Below are positions 18,027-26,659 of a stretch of 64,000 bases of DNA, one piece after another (position 1 is the first letter of the stretch; the number at the start of each line of letters is the position of its first letter). The DNA is taken from the NCBI RefSeq assembly GCF_029869925.1, contig NZ_CP118605.1, positions 2,942,001-3,006,000 on the forward strand, in the 5' to 3' direction. The notes beneath the pieces were generated by a model. That model made no database searches, was not told the DNA's origin, and saw only the letters and a program-made list of their open reading frames with translations. The stretch is from Microbulbifer bruguierae (GTDB lineage: Bacteria; Pseudomonadota; Gammaproteobacteria; Pseudomonadales; Cellvibrionaceae). The translations under genes and the position numbers were made by a program.

Positions 18027-18041
18027 TGGCACACTCCTTGC
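18027..18041 (+). promoter_or_regulatory. Sigma-54 promoter of glnA
   Basis: TGGCAC-ACTCC-TTGC matches the -24/-12 consensus TGGCAC-N5-TTGC exactly. Transcription is expected to begin near 18053, about 55 bases before the start codon. Confidence 0.92.
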
Positions 18042-18108
18042 TTCGACAGTTGCCACAAGATAAAGCGAATTGGCGCGACACATAACTTTTCATTCTTGGA
18101 GGACTGCA

Positions 18109-19515
18109 ATGTCAGCGAAAACGCTCGGACTCATCAAAGAGAGCGAAGCAAAATGGGTAGACCTGCGCTTCACCGATACCAAAGGTAAGGAACAACACGT
18201 TTCCATTCCTTCTAAGGAAGTTGGTGGCGAGTTCTTCGAAGAAGGCAAGATGTTCGATGGTTCTTCCATCGCTGGTTGGAAGGGCATCAACGAATCCGAC
18301 ATGATCCTGATGCCGGACGACGAAACTGCGTTCCTGGATCCGTTCACCGACGAAGCCACCGTAATCATTCGCTGTAACATCGTTGACCCGATCACCGGTC
18401 AGGGCTACGAGCGCGACCCGCGCTCCATCGCACTGCGCGCTGAAGAATACCTGAAGTCCACTGGCTACGGTGACACCGCTCTGTTCGGTCCGGAGCCCGA
18501 GTTCTTCGTATTCGACGACATCACCTGGGGTGCCGAAATGGGTGGCGCCTTCTACAAAATCAACTCCGAAGAAGCGGCCTGGTCTTCCGGCGCCAGCTAC
18601 GCGGACGGCAACATGGGTCACCGCCCGGGCGTAAAAGGTGGTTACTTCCCGGTTCCGCCGGTTGACTCCCTGCACGACATCCGCGCCGCCATGTGTTCCG
18701 CCATGGAAGCCATGGGCCTGGAAATCGAAGTACACCACCACGAAGTGGGTACTGCTGGCCAGTGTGAAATCGGCGTTGGCGCCAACACCCTGACCAAGAA
18801 AGCGGACGAAGTTCAGATCCTGAAGTACGCGGTACACAACGTAGCGCACGCTTACGGCAAAACCGCCACCTTCATGCCCAAGCCGCTGGTAGGTGACAAC
18901 GGTTCCGGTATGCACGTGCACCAGTCCTTCAGCAAGGACGGCGTTAACCAGTTCGCTGGCGACGCTTACGCTGGCCTGTCTGAAACTGCCCTGTTCTACA
19001 TCGGCGGTATCATCAAGCACGCGCGTGCACTGAACGCCATCTGTAACTCTTCTACCAACTCCTACAAGCGTCTGGTTCCGGGCTTCGAAGCACCGGTTAT
19101 CCTGGCTTACTCTGCGCGTAACCGCTCTGCGTCCATCCGCATTCCGTTCGTGCCGAGCCCGAAAGGCAAGCGTATCGAGACCCGTTTCCCGGATCCGACC
19201 GCCAACCCGTACCTGGCCTTCGCAGCGTTGCTGATGGCTGGCCTCGACGGCGTGAAGAACAAGATCCACCCTGGCGACGCGGCGGACAAAGACCTGTACG
19301 ACCTGCCGGCGGAAGAGCTGGCCGAGTACCCGACCGTTGCTTCCAGCCTGGAACAGGCCCTGGACGCACTGGACGCGGACCGCGCCTTCCTGACCGAAGG
19401 TGGTGTATTCACCGACGACGCCATCGACGCCTTCATCTCCCTGAAGCGCGAAGAAGTTCAGCGTATCAACATGACCACTCACCCGGTTGAGTTTGAGCTG
19501 TACTACTCTTGCTAA
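18109..19515 (+). CDS. glnA: Glutamine synthetase type I
   Basis: ATP-dependent condensation of ammonia with glutamate; a cytosolic dodecamer. The ATG at 18109 follows TTGGAGGA, giving 468 residues, the length of the type I-beta enzyme. Signatures include [19 protein letters not shown], the substrate loop [11 protein letters not shown], the ATP-site region [13 protein letters not shown] and the ENSRS-region counterpart [20 protein letters not shown]. The adenylylation Tyr is Tyr397 in DLYDLPAEE, so activity should be regulated by GlnE. Transcription is from a sigma-54 promoter activated by NtrC, encoded 3.7 kb downstream. Confidence 0.99.
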   Translation: MSAKTLGLIKESEAKWVDLRFTDTKGKEQHVSIPSKEVGGEFFEEGKMFDGSSIAGWKGINESDMILMPDDETAFLDPFTDEATVIIRCNIVDPITGQGYERDPRSIALRAEEYLKSTGYGDTALFGPEPEFFVFDDITWGAEMGGAFYKINSEEAAWSSGASYADGNMGHRPGVKGGYFPVPPVDSLHDIRAAMCSAMEAMGLEIEVHHHEVGTAGQCEIGVGANTLTKKADEVQILKYAVHNVAHAYGKTATFMPKPLVGDNGSGMHVHQSFSKDGVNQFAGDAYAGLSETALFYIGGIIKHARALNAICNSSTNSYKRLVPGFEAPVILAYSARNRSASIRIPFVPSPKGKRIETRFPDPTANPYLAFAALLMAGLDGVKNKIHPGDAADKDLYDLPAEELAEYPTVASSLEQALDALDADRAFLTEGGVFTDDAIDAFISLKREEVQRINMTTHPVEFELYYSC

Positions 19516-19603
19516 GCGTTCTGCCAAGTAGCCCTGCTACGAGGCAGAGGTCATCGGTGCATTGCCCCGGCGTTTAACGCAAGGGCGGTGTAAAGATGGC
19601 GAC

Positions 19604-19636
19604 AAAGCCCGCGCCTCTGGTGCGGGCTTTTTTTTT
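19604..19636 (+). terminator. glnA terminator
   Basis: AAAGCCCGC (19604-19612) pairs with GCGGGCTTT (19622-19630), and the T tract continues to 19636. It separates glnA from the DUF4124 gene. Confidence 0.92.
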
Positions 19637-19695
19637 GTGTGGCAGATGGCTAGCCTTAACCTACGGCACAGTAAAAATGAGAGGCGGGACGGCCC

Positions 19696-20376
19696 ATGAT
19701 CAGACTGATTTCAGTGTTGCTGGCGCTGCTGGCGGCACCGGTAATGGCACAGCAGGAAACTTCTGCGGGCGAAGAGAAGGGCTCGTCAGCGCCCTCAGGT
19801 ACCAGTGTTTACCGGAGTGTCGGCCCGGACGGCAAGGTGACATTCAGCGATACCCCGCCACCGGGTAAGAAAGCCGAAAAGATCAAAATAGGTCCCACCA
19901 ATGTGCAACCGGTAGCGCCGCCGCTCCCCCTGCCTACCCGCAAGCTGTCGCCGCGGGACCAGGACGACAAGCGCTATGAGGATCGCGACCAGGGCCCGGT
20001 GGACTTTGCCATCGTCAGCCCGGTCAACGACGCCACCATCACTCCGGGGCAGCGGTTTATCGTGCTGCAGGTAGCGATGGAGCCGGTGCCGAGGGACGGT
20101 TATGCATTCTACGCCGTGATCGATGGCCAGCGCTGGTCCGGGATGTCCTCCGGCACCAGCCTGGATATCTCCGCGCTGGAGCGCGGCACCCATACCATCC
20201 AGGCGGTACTTGTGGGCACCGGAGGCGAGCCTCTGGCGCAGTCGCAGACCATTCAGGTCCATGTGAAGCGCCCCGGTGGCCAGGTGCCGGAGTTCCCCGC
20301 AGAACAGGCGCCACAGATGCCGAAAGCGCCCCAGGCGCCGGGAGTTGCCAAGCCGCCAAAACCCCAGCCGCGCTGA
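19696..20376 (+). CDS. DUF4124 domain periplasmic protein
   Basis: Exported protein of 226 residues. A signal peptide (about 1-19, ending APVMA-QQ) is followed by a DUF4124 module (SVYRSVGPDGKVTFSDTPP, about residues 36-55). A beta-sandwich-like region with VSPVNDATITPGQRFIVLQV comes next, then a Pro/Gln-rich tail ending PKPQPR. A DUF4124 gene between glnA and ntrB is a recurrent arrangement in pseudomonads and relatives. Its role is unknown; the Y-R-x-x-D-x-x-G-x-x-x-F-S-D motif is the only recognisable signature. Another DUF4124 protein lies at 33085. Confidence 0.85.
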   Translation: MIRLISVLLALLAAPVMAQQETSAGEEKGSSAPSGTSVYRSVGPDGKVTFSDTPPPGKKAEKIKIGPTNVQPVAPPLPLPTRKLSPRDQDDKRYEDRDQGPVDFAIVSPVNDATITPGQRFIVLQVAMEPVPRDGYAFYAVIDGQRWSGMSSGTSLDISALERGTHTIQAVLVGTGGEPLAQSQTIQVHVKRPGGQVPEFPAEQAPQMPKAPQAPGVAKPPKPQPR

Positions 20377-20602
20377 TTCTCTGCCGCCGTGATGCCGGGC
20401 CCCTGGGGTCCGGTTTCATCTGGCGGCGGCTCTCCTGAGTAAATCTCGACTCGTTTGTTGCCCTGCCCGCCGCCCTGCGCCCTTTCTTGAACATCAAATC
20501 TGGCTATTTTTTGTTCTTCGCACAATAATGGTGCGCTATTTTGTGGCGCCTTGTGCCGATGCCCCCAAAATCACCCATGGATCCCGGTTTTTGCGCCATT
20601 TT

Positions 20603-20616
20603 GGTTTGCTTTTTGC
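20603..20616 (+). promoter_or_regulatory. Candidate sigma-54 promoter of ntrBC
   Basis: GG (20603-20604) and GC (20615-20616) are separated by 10 bases within TTGGTTTGCTTTTTGCA, the required -24/-12 spacing with a good TTGCA -12 box but a degenerate -24 box. It overlaps an NtrC-like half site (GCGCC-ATTTT-GGTTT, 20593-20607). It lies about 47 bases before the ntrB start. Confidence 0.5.
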
Positions 20617-20662
20617 ACTGCCAATAGGCGAACCGGAAAAGAGAACTGAATCGGAAGCCTGC

Positions 20663-21745
20663 ATGCTCAACGACCGCCAGTTACGCCTGCTACTGGACAA
20701 CCTGACCTCGGCCGTTTTGGTGCTCGATGAGACGTTGTCACTGCGCTATCTCAACTCCGCGGCGGAGGACCTGATTGCGGCCTCCAGTTCCCGCTCCCTC
20801 GGCCTGCCATTGCAGGAGGTGGTGCGGGAATCCGAATCCGCCGAGCAGGCGCTGCACGGGGCCTTGGTTAGCGGTGAAAAGTACACCGTGCGTCGCGCCC
20901 TGTGGTTTTTGCACAATCTGGAAGAGTGCACCGTCGACTATTCGGTAACCCCGCTCACCGAGCTGGGTTTGCTGTTGCTGGAAGTGCAGTCCATGGACCG
21001 CTTGCTGCGCATTGCGCGCGAAGATGCGCTGCTCTCCGCCCAGGAAACTACCCGCAATCTGGTGCGGGGCATGGCCCACGAGGTGAAAAATCCTCTCGGC
21101 GGTATTCGCGGAGCGGCACAGTTGCTGCAAAGGGAACTGAAAGAGCTGGATCAACCGGAGGCGGAAGATCTGGTGGAGTACCCCCAGATCATCATCGAAG
21201 AGGCGGACCGCCTGCGCAACCTGGTGGACCGTATGCTGGGACCGCGCAAGCCGGTGCAGCTGAAGCCGGTGAATGTGCATGCGATTACCGAGCGGGTGGC
21301 GCAGCTGATTGAGGCGGAGTGTAACGGTGCGCTGGAGATCAAGCGTGACTACGACCCGTCGATTCCGGATATTCCCGCCGACAGTGAGCAGTTGATCCAG
21401 GCGGTATTGAATATAGCCCGCAACGCTATGCAGGCCATTGCTGAAAATATTGGTCTCGATGCCGGCGATCTCACCATCCGCACCCGGGTGCAGCGCCAGT
21501 TCACCATTGGCCGCCGCCATTGCGCACTGGTGTGCCGGATCGACATCGTCGACAACGGCCCGGGTATTCCGGAAGACATCCGCGAGCGGATTTTTTACCC
21601 GATGATTTCCGGGCGCGCAGAGGGCTCGGGGCTGGGATTGTCCATTTCCCAGCACATCATCAATCAGCACCGGGGGCTTATCAAATGCGAGAGCCAGCCC
21701 GGGCAGACAGAATTTCAGATTTATTTGCCCCTGGCGAACGATTAG
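20663..21745 (+). CDS. glnL: Nitrogen regulation sensor kinase/phosphatase NtrB
   Basis: Soluble histidine kinase (also called NtrB) that phosphorylates or dephosphorylates NtrC according to PII (nitrogen) status. The ATG at 20663 is chosen over upstream codons of the same open frame because GGAAG precedes it and family homology begins there; the product is 360 residues. A PAS domain (about 8-115) precedes the H-box LVRGMAHEVKNPLGG with His139. The N box (LIQAVLNIARNAMQAI) and G boxes (DNGPGIPEDI, GSGLGLSISQHII) are intact. There is no membrane segment, as expected. The ntrC gene follows after 62 bases. Confidence 0.97.
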   Translation: MLNDRQLRLLLDNLTSAVLVLDETLSLRYLNSAAEDLIAASSSRSLGLPLQEVVRESESAEQALHGALVSGEKYTVRRALWFLHNLEECTVDYSVTPLTELGLLLLEVQSMDRLLRIAREDALLSAQETTRNLVRGMAHEVKNPLGGIRGAAQLLQRELKELDQPEAEDLVEYPQIIIEEADRLRNLVDRMLGPRKPVQLKPVNVHAITERVAQLIEAECNGALEIKRDYDPSIPDIPADSEQLIQAVLNIARNAMQAIAENIGLDAGDLTIRTRVQRQFTIGRRHCALVCRIDIVDNGPGIPEDIRERIFYPMISGRAEGSGLGLSISQHIINQHRGLIKCESQPGQTEFQIYLPLAND

Positions 21746-21807
21746 CCAGAGGCACGACGAGAAGCACAATTAGCACAATTAGAAAGTAATCGCAGAGCCG
21801 GAAAATT

Positions 21808-23223
21808 ATGATGAACAATCGCGTTTGGATCATTGATGACGACCGCTCCATCCGCTGGGTACTGGAGCGAGCACTTTCCCGCGCAGGGATCGATACCATC
21901 TGCTACGAAAGTGGCGATCGCGCCCTGGACGATTTTTACAGCGAGTCACCGGATGTGGTGATCAGCGATATTCGTATGCCGGGCTCCGACGGCTTCAAAC
22001 TGCTGCAGCGTTTCCAGGCCGAACGCCCCGCCCTTCCCATTATCATCATGACCGCGCACTCGGACCTCGACAGCGCGGTAGCGGCCTATCAGGGCGGCGC
22101 CTTCGAATATTTGCCCAAGCCATTCGATGTAGACGAAGCGGTGGCAGTAACTCGCCGGGCCCTGGCGCACGCCAACGAACAGAAGCCGGAAGAGCCGGTG
22201 GTGGTGGAAAACGGTGCGGGCAACAAGGAAATTATCGGCGAGGCGCCGGCGATGCAGGAAGTCTTCCGCGCGATCGGCCGCCTGTCCCACTCCAATATCA
22301 CGGTGCTGATCAACGGCGAATCCGGTACCGGTAAGGAACTGGTGGCGGCGGCGCTGCACAACCACAGCCCGCGCAAGAACCAGCCGTTTATCGCCCTTAA
22401 CATGGCGGCGATTCCGAAGGACCTGATGGAGTCGGAACTGTTCGGCCATGAAAAAGGTGCGTTCACCGGCGCCAGCGCCCAGCGCGCCGGCCGCTTTGAA
22501 CAGGCCAACGGCGGCACCCTGTTTCTGGATGAAATCGGGGATATGCCCGCGGAGACGCAAACCCGTCTGCTGCGGGTGCTGGCAGACGGGGAGTTTTACC
22601 GGGTGGGCGGCCACACTCCGGTAAAAGTCGATGTGCGCATCATCGCCGCTACCCACCAGGACCTGGAACGCCTGGTACAGGAGCACAAATTCCGCGAAGA
22701 CCTGTTCCACCGCCTCAACGTCATCCGTATTCATATCCCCCGTCTCGCCGATCGTCGCGAAGACATTCCCCGCCTGGTGCGCCACTTCTTTATCAGTGCC
22801 GCCAAGGACCTCGGGGTAGAGCCCAAGATTCTCACCAAGGAAACCGAAGAGTATCTCTCTGGCCTCGACTGGCCCGGCAATGTGCGCCAGCTGGAAAATA
22901 CCTGTCGCTGGATCACGGTAATGGGGTCCGGCCGCGAAGTGCTGATCGACGACCTGCCGCCGGAGCTCCACCACCAGAGCGCCACCAGCGAAGCGCCCCA
23001 GGATTGGCAGAAGGCCCTGCGCCTGTGGGCCGACCAGGCCCTGGCGACTGGCCAGCGCGAGATTCTCGGCCAGGCGGTGCCTGCGTTCGAGCGCGCGTTG
23101 ATCGAAATCGCCCTCAAACACACCGCCGGGCGCAAACGCGATGCCGCCGAACTGCTCGGCTGGGGGCGCAATACCCTGACCCGCAAGCTGAAAGAGCTGG
23201 GGATGAACGGCGGCGAAGACTGA
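21808..23223 (+). CDS. glnG: Nitrogen regulation response regulator NtrC
   Basis: Sigma-54-dependent activator (NtrC) of 471 residues. The receiver domain has Asp54 in VVISDIRMPGSDG and the Lys in YLPKPFD. The AAA+ domain (about 140-375) has Walker A GESGTGKE, the sigma-54 contact loop GAFTGA, Walker B GGTLFLDEIGDM and the arginine-finger region. The C-terminal Fis-type helix-turn-helix contains KRDAAELLGWGRNTLTRKLKEL. A start one codon later (MNNRV) is possible. Likely targets in this window are the dyads at 17832-17908 upstream of glnA and possibly the ntrB promoter. Confidence 0.98.
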   Translation: MMNNRVWIIDDDRSIRWVLERALSRAGIDTICYESGDRALDDFYSESPDVVISDIRMPGSDGFKLLQRFQAERPALPIIIMTAHSDLDSAVAAYQGGAFEYLPKPFDVDEAVAVTRRALAHANEQKPEEPVVVENGAGNKEIIGEAPAMQEVFRAIGRLSHSNITVLINGESGTGKELVAAALHNHSPRKNQPFIALNMAAIPKDLMESELFGHEKGAFTGASAQRAGRFEQANGGTLFLDEIGDMPAETQTRLLRVLADGEFYRVGGHTPVKVDVRIIAATHQDLERLVQEHKFREDLFHRLNVIRIHIPRLADRREDIPRLVRHFFISAAKDLGVEPKILTKETEEYLSGLDWPGNVRQLENTCRWITVMGSGREVLIDDLPPELHHQSATSEAPQDWQKALRLWADQALATGQREILGQAVPAFERALIEIALKHTAGRKRDAAELLGWGRNTLTRKLKELGMNGGED

Positions 23224-23273
23224 CGTCGCGGCGGCGTTGATTGTTCGCCGCGTCTCAATGTCTATTTCCTCTG

Positions 23274-23305
23274 CGCCCGGCATTCGCCGGGCGTATTTAT
23301 TTTCG
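23274..23305 (+). terminator. ntrC terminator
   Basis: CGCCCGGC (23274-23281) pairs with GCCGGGCG (23286-23293) around an ATTC loop, followed by the T-rich TATTTATTTTC. It ends the nitrogen-control cluster. Confidence 0.8.
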
Positions 23306-23485
23306 CCGCTTGTGTGAAATCCGTTACAGCTTCGGTATTCTGGCGCCGTTTTTTTTGTGCTGCGAGTGTCGGGTAAAGCGGCCTGCACGTCACCTACTTG
23401 CACATTAACCAGATGTAGCGCTCCGCACCGGCATTCTGCAGCTCCGGTGGATCGGAATATTTACAGCCAGCGAACCAGAATAACC

Positions 23486-25273
23486 ATGATCAAGGATTTT
23501 GCCCCGGCCCGGCATAACTGGGCCATGCCCCTGTGCACGCTGTTTTTTCTCTGTACCCTGTTCTGGAGTGGTCACGGCGGAGACCTCGGTTACTGGAGCG
23601 ACTGGATGGCGAGCCTGTCCCAGGGCTACGAGCATATCCATGCGAATTATCCACCGCTGCTACTGCACTGGTTCTGGTTACTGGCGCAGTTGTTTGACCT
23701 GCTGCATCTGGAGTACCCGCCGGCGTCACCGGTGCAGCTGAAGTTTTTTGTACTGCTGCCGGTACTGGCAACCCAGCTCTGGCTTTGCCGCCAGGTGGAA
23801 TTACTGCTGGCAAAGCGGGGCATAGAGCCGCTGCGCAGCCCGATTTTCTGGGGTGTGGTGGCGAGCCCGGCGCTGCTGCTGGATGGTCCTGTGTGGGGGC
23901 AGGTGGACCTGCTGCCATTTCTGCCGATGTGGGTATCCCTGGTGTGCGCGTTTCGCGCCCGTTTCTTTTCTGCAGGGGCCGCATTCGCCCTGGCGCTGGT
24001 GTGGAAGTTCCAGGCAATCGTGATTCTGCCGGTGCTGGCGGGGCTGTTTATGCACCGCTGGCGCCTGGCAACCTGGCACTATGCCCCGCAGGCACTGGCA
24101 GGCTTTTTACTGGTGGGTTTTGTCGCCTTCCTGCCGTTTATCTGGGTGGGGCGTTTTCAGGAAATGTTCAACGCCGCCTATCTCGGCAACACCAGTATCT
24201 TCCCGCTCTCCACCATGAACGCCGCCAACCTGTGGTTTCTGCTCGCCGGCAATAACACCGACATGCTTCTGCCGCTGATTGAAGGGGCCGCCTGGGCGTC
24301 GCCACACAAGCTGGGGCTGGGGCTGTTCCTGCTGGTATCGGTAATGTGCATGGTGCGGGCCTGGCGTGGCTGCCGTGGCTTCGGCGAGGTGATCGGCATT
24401 GCCATGGTGATGATACTGGGCTTTTTCACCGTGGCGCCGTCCATGCACGAGCGCTACCTGTTTCTGATGGTGCCGCTTGCCGCGCTGGGCTGCGCGCGCG
24501 GTTACTTCCGCAGCGCGTGGTTGCATCTGGCAAACCTGATGGTGGCGCTGAATATACTGCTGGTGTTGCCCCTGACCGGGCACATGGTCTGGCAGCACCT
24601 GTCCTGGCTTGTTGTGGGGGTGGCTCTCGCCGCGCTGTTGGTATTCGTACTGCCCGGGGCACGGATCGCGGCAATGGCGCGGCGCCTGCTCTACCGAGCG
24701 CGGCAGTCTCTGCCGGCGCTGGCAATGCCCCATGGTGGTGCGCTCGCCGCGCTGATGGTGCTCGCCTTTACCTGTACGGAACTCTACCAATTGCACCGCC
24801 TGAATCATCCTGCGTGGGATGAGCGCGGGCGTCTCTACCTGAGTGATTACCGCGAGCTGTCAGTGACGCAACAGTGGGGCCATCTGAGCCGCGACCGCGC
24901 GGTGAACGATGATCCGTTGGATATCTTTGGACACCGCTTCGCCAAGGGGTTGGGTGTACACGCCTTTTCCCAGGTGGAGTTCCGCATCCCGGAGGGCGCG
25001 CGTTATTTCCACAGCTTTTACGGCCTAAACCGCTCCGGCGAGAATGGGCGGGTGCGCTTTCGCATTCTTCTGGACGGGAAATCGGCGTGGCAAAGTGGGG
25101 CTATCGGTTGGCAGGCGCCGGGTGAGGTGGTGCTGCCGGTGAGCGATGCCGAAACGCTGACACTGCAGGTACATGGTATGGGCAGCATCATATCGGATCA
25201 CGCCAACTGGGCGGAGGCGGGCTTCTGGCAGGGTATTCCCGAGCGCCGTGTCCTGACCATGGCGCGTCGCTGA
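23486..25273 (+). CDS. GT87-like membrane glycosyltransferase with C-terminal NPCBM domain
   Basis: Integral-membrane protein of 595 residues. About ten to twelve hydrophobic segments fill residues 10-440, with an early D-x-x-x-W plus NYPPLLLHWFW pattern and a downstream VWKFQAIVILPVL segment, as in polyprenol-phosphate-dependent GT87/DUF2029 mannosyltransferases. The last roughly 140 residues form an NPCBM-type carbohydrate-binding module: FAKGLGVHAFSQVEFRI, YFHSFYGLNRSG, VRFRILLDGKSAW and ISDHANWAEAGFW. The ATG at 23486 opens the membrane domain, but no clear ribosome site is seen and the frame is open 43 codons further upstream. It would add sugar outside the cytoplasm from a lipid donor; the acceptor is unknown. 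Confidence 0.8.
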   Translation: MIKDFAPARHNWAMPLCTLFFLCTLFWSGHGGDLGYWSDWMASLSQGYEHIHANYPPLLLHWFWLLAQLFDLLHLEYPPASPVQLKFFVLLPVLATQLWLCRQVELLLAKRGIEPLRSPIFWGVVASPALLLDGPVWGQVDLLPFLPMWVSLVCAFRARFFSAGAAFALALVWKFQAIVILPVLAGLFMHRWRLATWHYAPQALAGFLLVGFVAFLPFIWVGRFQEMFNAAYLGNTSIFPLSTMNAANLWFLLAGNNTDMLLPLIEGAAWASPHKLGLGLFLLVSVMCMVRAWRGCRGFGEVIGIAMVMILGFFTVAPSMHERYLFLMVPLAALGCARGYFRSAWLHLANLMVALNILLVLPLTGHMVWQHLSWLVVGVALAALLVFVLPGARIAAMARRLLYRARQSLPALAMPHGGALAALMVLAFTCTELYQLHRLNHPAWDERGRLYLSDYRELSVTQQWGHLSRDRAVNDDPLDIFGHRFAKGLGVHAFSQVEFRIPEGARYFHSFYGLNRSGENGRVRFRILLDGKSAWQSGAIGWQAPGEVVLPVSDAETLTLQVHGMGSIISDHANWAEAGFWQGIPERRVLTMARR

Positions 25274-25290
25274 CCCAGGTTTTCTGACCT

Positions 25291-25334
25291 GACAGGGTGC
25301 CGAAAAAAATCGACCTGCTAATATGCACCCTGTC
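25291..25334. other. 10-bp inverted repeat between the glycosyltransferase and yjdM
   Basis: GACAGGGTGC (25291-25300) and GCACCCTGTC (25325-25334) are perfect inverse copies around a 24-base A-rich spacer. No T tract follows. It could be an operator for yjdM or a weak terminator. Confidence 0.5.
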
Positions 25335-25399
25335 GATCAGCCTCTATTCAAAAACCCCGTTCAAAAGTCTTAGTTAGGTCTTAGGAAGAAAGTTCCGTT

Positions 25400-25735
25400 A
25401 TGAGTGAGTTACCCCCCTGCCCCCAATGCCAGTCCACCTATACCTATGAAGACCGCGACCATTTTGTCTGCCCCGAGTGTGGGCACGAGTGGCGCGCCGG
25501 TGAAGCGGAAATGGAAGATGGGTTGAATATCAAGGATGCCAATGGCAATCCGCTGGCCGATGGCGATACGGTGACGGTGATCAAGGATCTTAAGGTCAAG
25601 GGCTCGTCCCTGGTGGTCAAGGTCGGTACCAAAGTGAAAAATATTCGCCTGGTGGAAGGCGACCACGATATCGATTGCAAGATCGACGGTATCGGGCCGA
25701 TGAAACTGAAATCGGAATTTGTCAAAAAGGCCTGA
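25400..25735 (+). CDS. yjdM: Zinc-ribbon protein YjdM (PhnA family)
   Basis: Small cytosolic protein of 111 residues. An N-terminal zinc ribbon has C-x2-C (PPCPQCQS) and C-x2-C (VCPECGHEW), followed by an SH3-like PhnA domain with [22 protein letters not shown] and [10 protein letters not shown], ending in LKSEFVKKA. This matches the family named PhnA in E. coli, which despite its name is not established as part of phosphonate breakdown. Its molecular role is unclear. The gene appears to be a single transcription unit with its own leader. Confidence 0.93.
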   Translation: MSELPPCPQCQSTYTYEDRDHFVCPECGHEWRAGEAEMEDGLNIKDANGNPLADGDTVTVIKDLKVKGSSLVVKVGTKVKNIRLVEGDHDIDCKIDGIGPMKLKSEFVKKA

Positions 25736-25745
25736 TTCTCTTCCG

Positions 25746-25773
25746 CTGCCGGTGCCGAAGATTGTACCGGCAG
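25746..25773 (+). terminator. Hairpin after yjdM
   Basis: CTGCCGGT (25746-25753) pairs with ACCGGCAG (25766-25773) 11 bases after the yjdM stop. There is no U tract, so termination by this hairpin alone is uncertain. Confidence 0.4.
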
Positions 25774-25843
25774 ACCGCTCGCCGCTGGTCCAGACTTGTC
25801 GTTAAACACTTGCGATCAAGCCAAGTGCCTGTCTGGAATCTTC

Positions 25844-26650
25844 ATGACCAAGTTCGCGGCGTTTTCATCCATATCTCTGACCGGCGTCTACTTCGCATCC
25901 ATCCTGCTGGTGCTGGTGGCGCTCGCCTGCGGTTACCTGGTGGGCCGCGGTATTGGGCGTCGCCGGAAAGCGCGGGGAGAAGATGCCTCCATGGGCAGCG
26001 CGGTGGCGGCTACTCTCGGCCTGCTGGCATTTATGCTGGCGCTCACCTTCAATATGACCGCGGACCGTTTCGGTCAGCGCAAGGCCATGCTGCTGGACGA
26101 GGTCAATGCCATCGGCACCACATTTCTGCGCACGGACTTTCTTAACGCAGACAACCGCGCGCGGGCGCGGGAGCTCCTGCGGGAATATGTCTCGCTGCGC
26201 AGCTTCGATCCCCGCGCCATGACCGCCGACGATTTCCGCCGCGATATCCTGCGCAGCGAGCAGGTACATCGCGCCCTGTGGGCACTGGTGGAGAGGGAAA
26301 TTGCTGTGGGCACCGACGCCAACCGCCTGCGCGCCTTCTACGAACCACTGAACCAGTTGATCGACCTGCATACTACCCGGGTGCAGGTGGGGCTCGCCTA
26401 CCAGGTGCCGGTGCCGATCTGGGCGGCGCTCTACGCAATTTCCGCGCTGGCGGTATTCGGAATCGGCTTTCAGCTGGGGGTGAGTGGCAGTGGCTCGAAG
26501 CTGGTGGCGCTGGCCATGGCGATGGCGTTTTCGCTGGTGATCCTGCTGATTGCGGATCTGGATCGAGCCGGCGAGGGGATGCTGGTGGTGGACCAGGCGC
26601 CCATGAAGGAATTGGGGGAGCAGCTCAGGAGCCGCCCGGACGATCGATAG
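25844..26650 (+). CDS. DUF4239-like membrane protein
   Basis: Inner-membrane protein of 268 residues. The ATG at 25844 is chosen with TGGAA upstream; a TTG 16 codons earlier is less likely. The layout is a membrane segment at about 12-35 (YFASILLVLVALACGYLVG), a basic loop (RRRKARG), a second segment (AATLGLLAFMLALTFNMTA), a cytosolic helical middle with FGQRKAMLLDEVNAIGTTFLR, and two C-terminal segments. The pattern of two plus two helices with the LDEVNAIGT stretch matches the bestrophin-like DUF4239 family. Function is unknown. Confidence 0.7.
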   Translation: MTKFAAFSSISLTGVYFASILLVLVALACGYLVGRGIGRRRKARGEDASMGSAVAATLGLLAFMLALTFNMTADRFGQRKAMLLDEVNAIGTTFLRTDFLNADNRARARELLREYVSLRSFDPRAMTADDFRRDILRSEQVHRALWALVEREIAVGTDANRLRAFYEPLNQLIDLHTTRVQVGLAYQVPVPIWAALYAISALAVFGIGFQLGVSGSGSKLVALAMAMAFSLVILLIADLDRAGEGMLVVDQAPMKELGEQLRSRPDDR

Positions 26651-26659
26651 GCAGGCAGA

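Larger units (their letters stand above)
17726..18108. promoter_or_regulatory. thiI–glnA intergenic control region
   Basis: This 383-base gap has no gene. It contains three NtrC-type dyads (17832-17846, 17863-17877, 17894-17908) and a sigma-54 promoter (18027-18041) upstream of glnA, listed separately. The layout (enhancer sites about 120-200 bases upstream of the promoter) is the classic glnA arrangement. Confidence 0.8.

Noticed and set aside
20528..20662. N-terminal extension of NtrB from an upstream ATG
   Set aside because: The extension has no family homology, contains the candidate promoter, and the ATG at 20663 has a better ribosome site.
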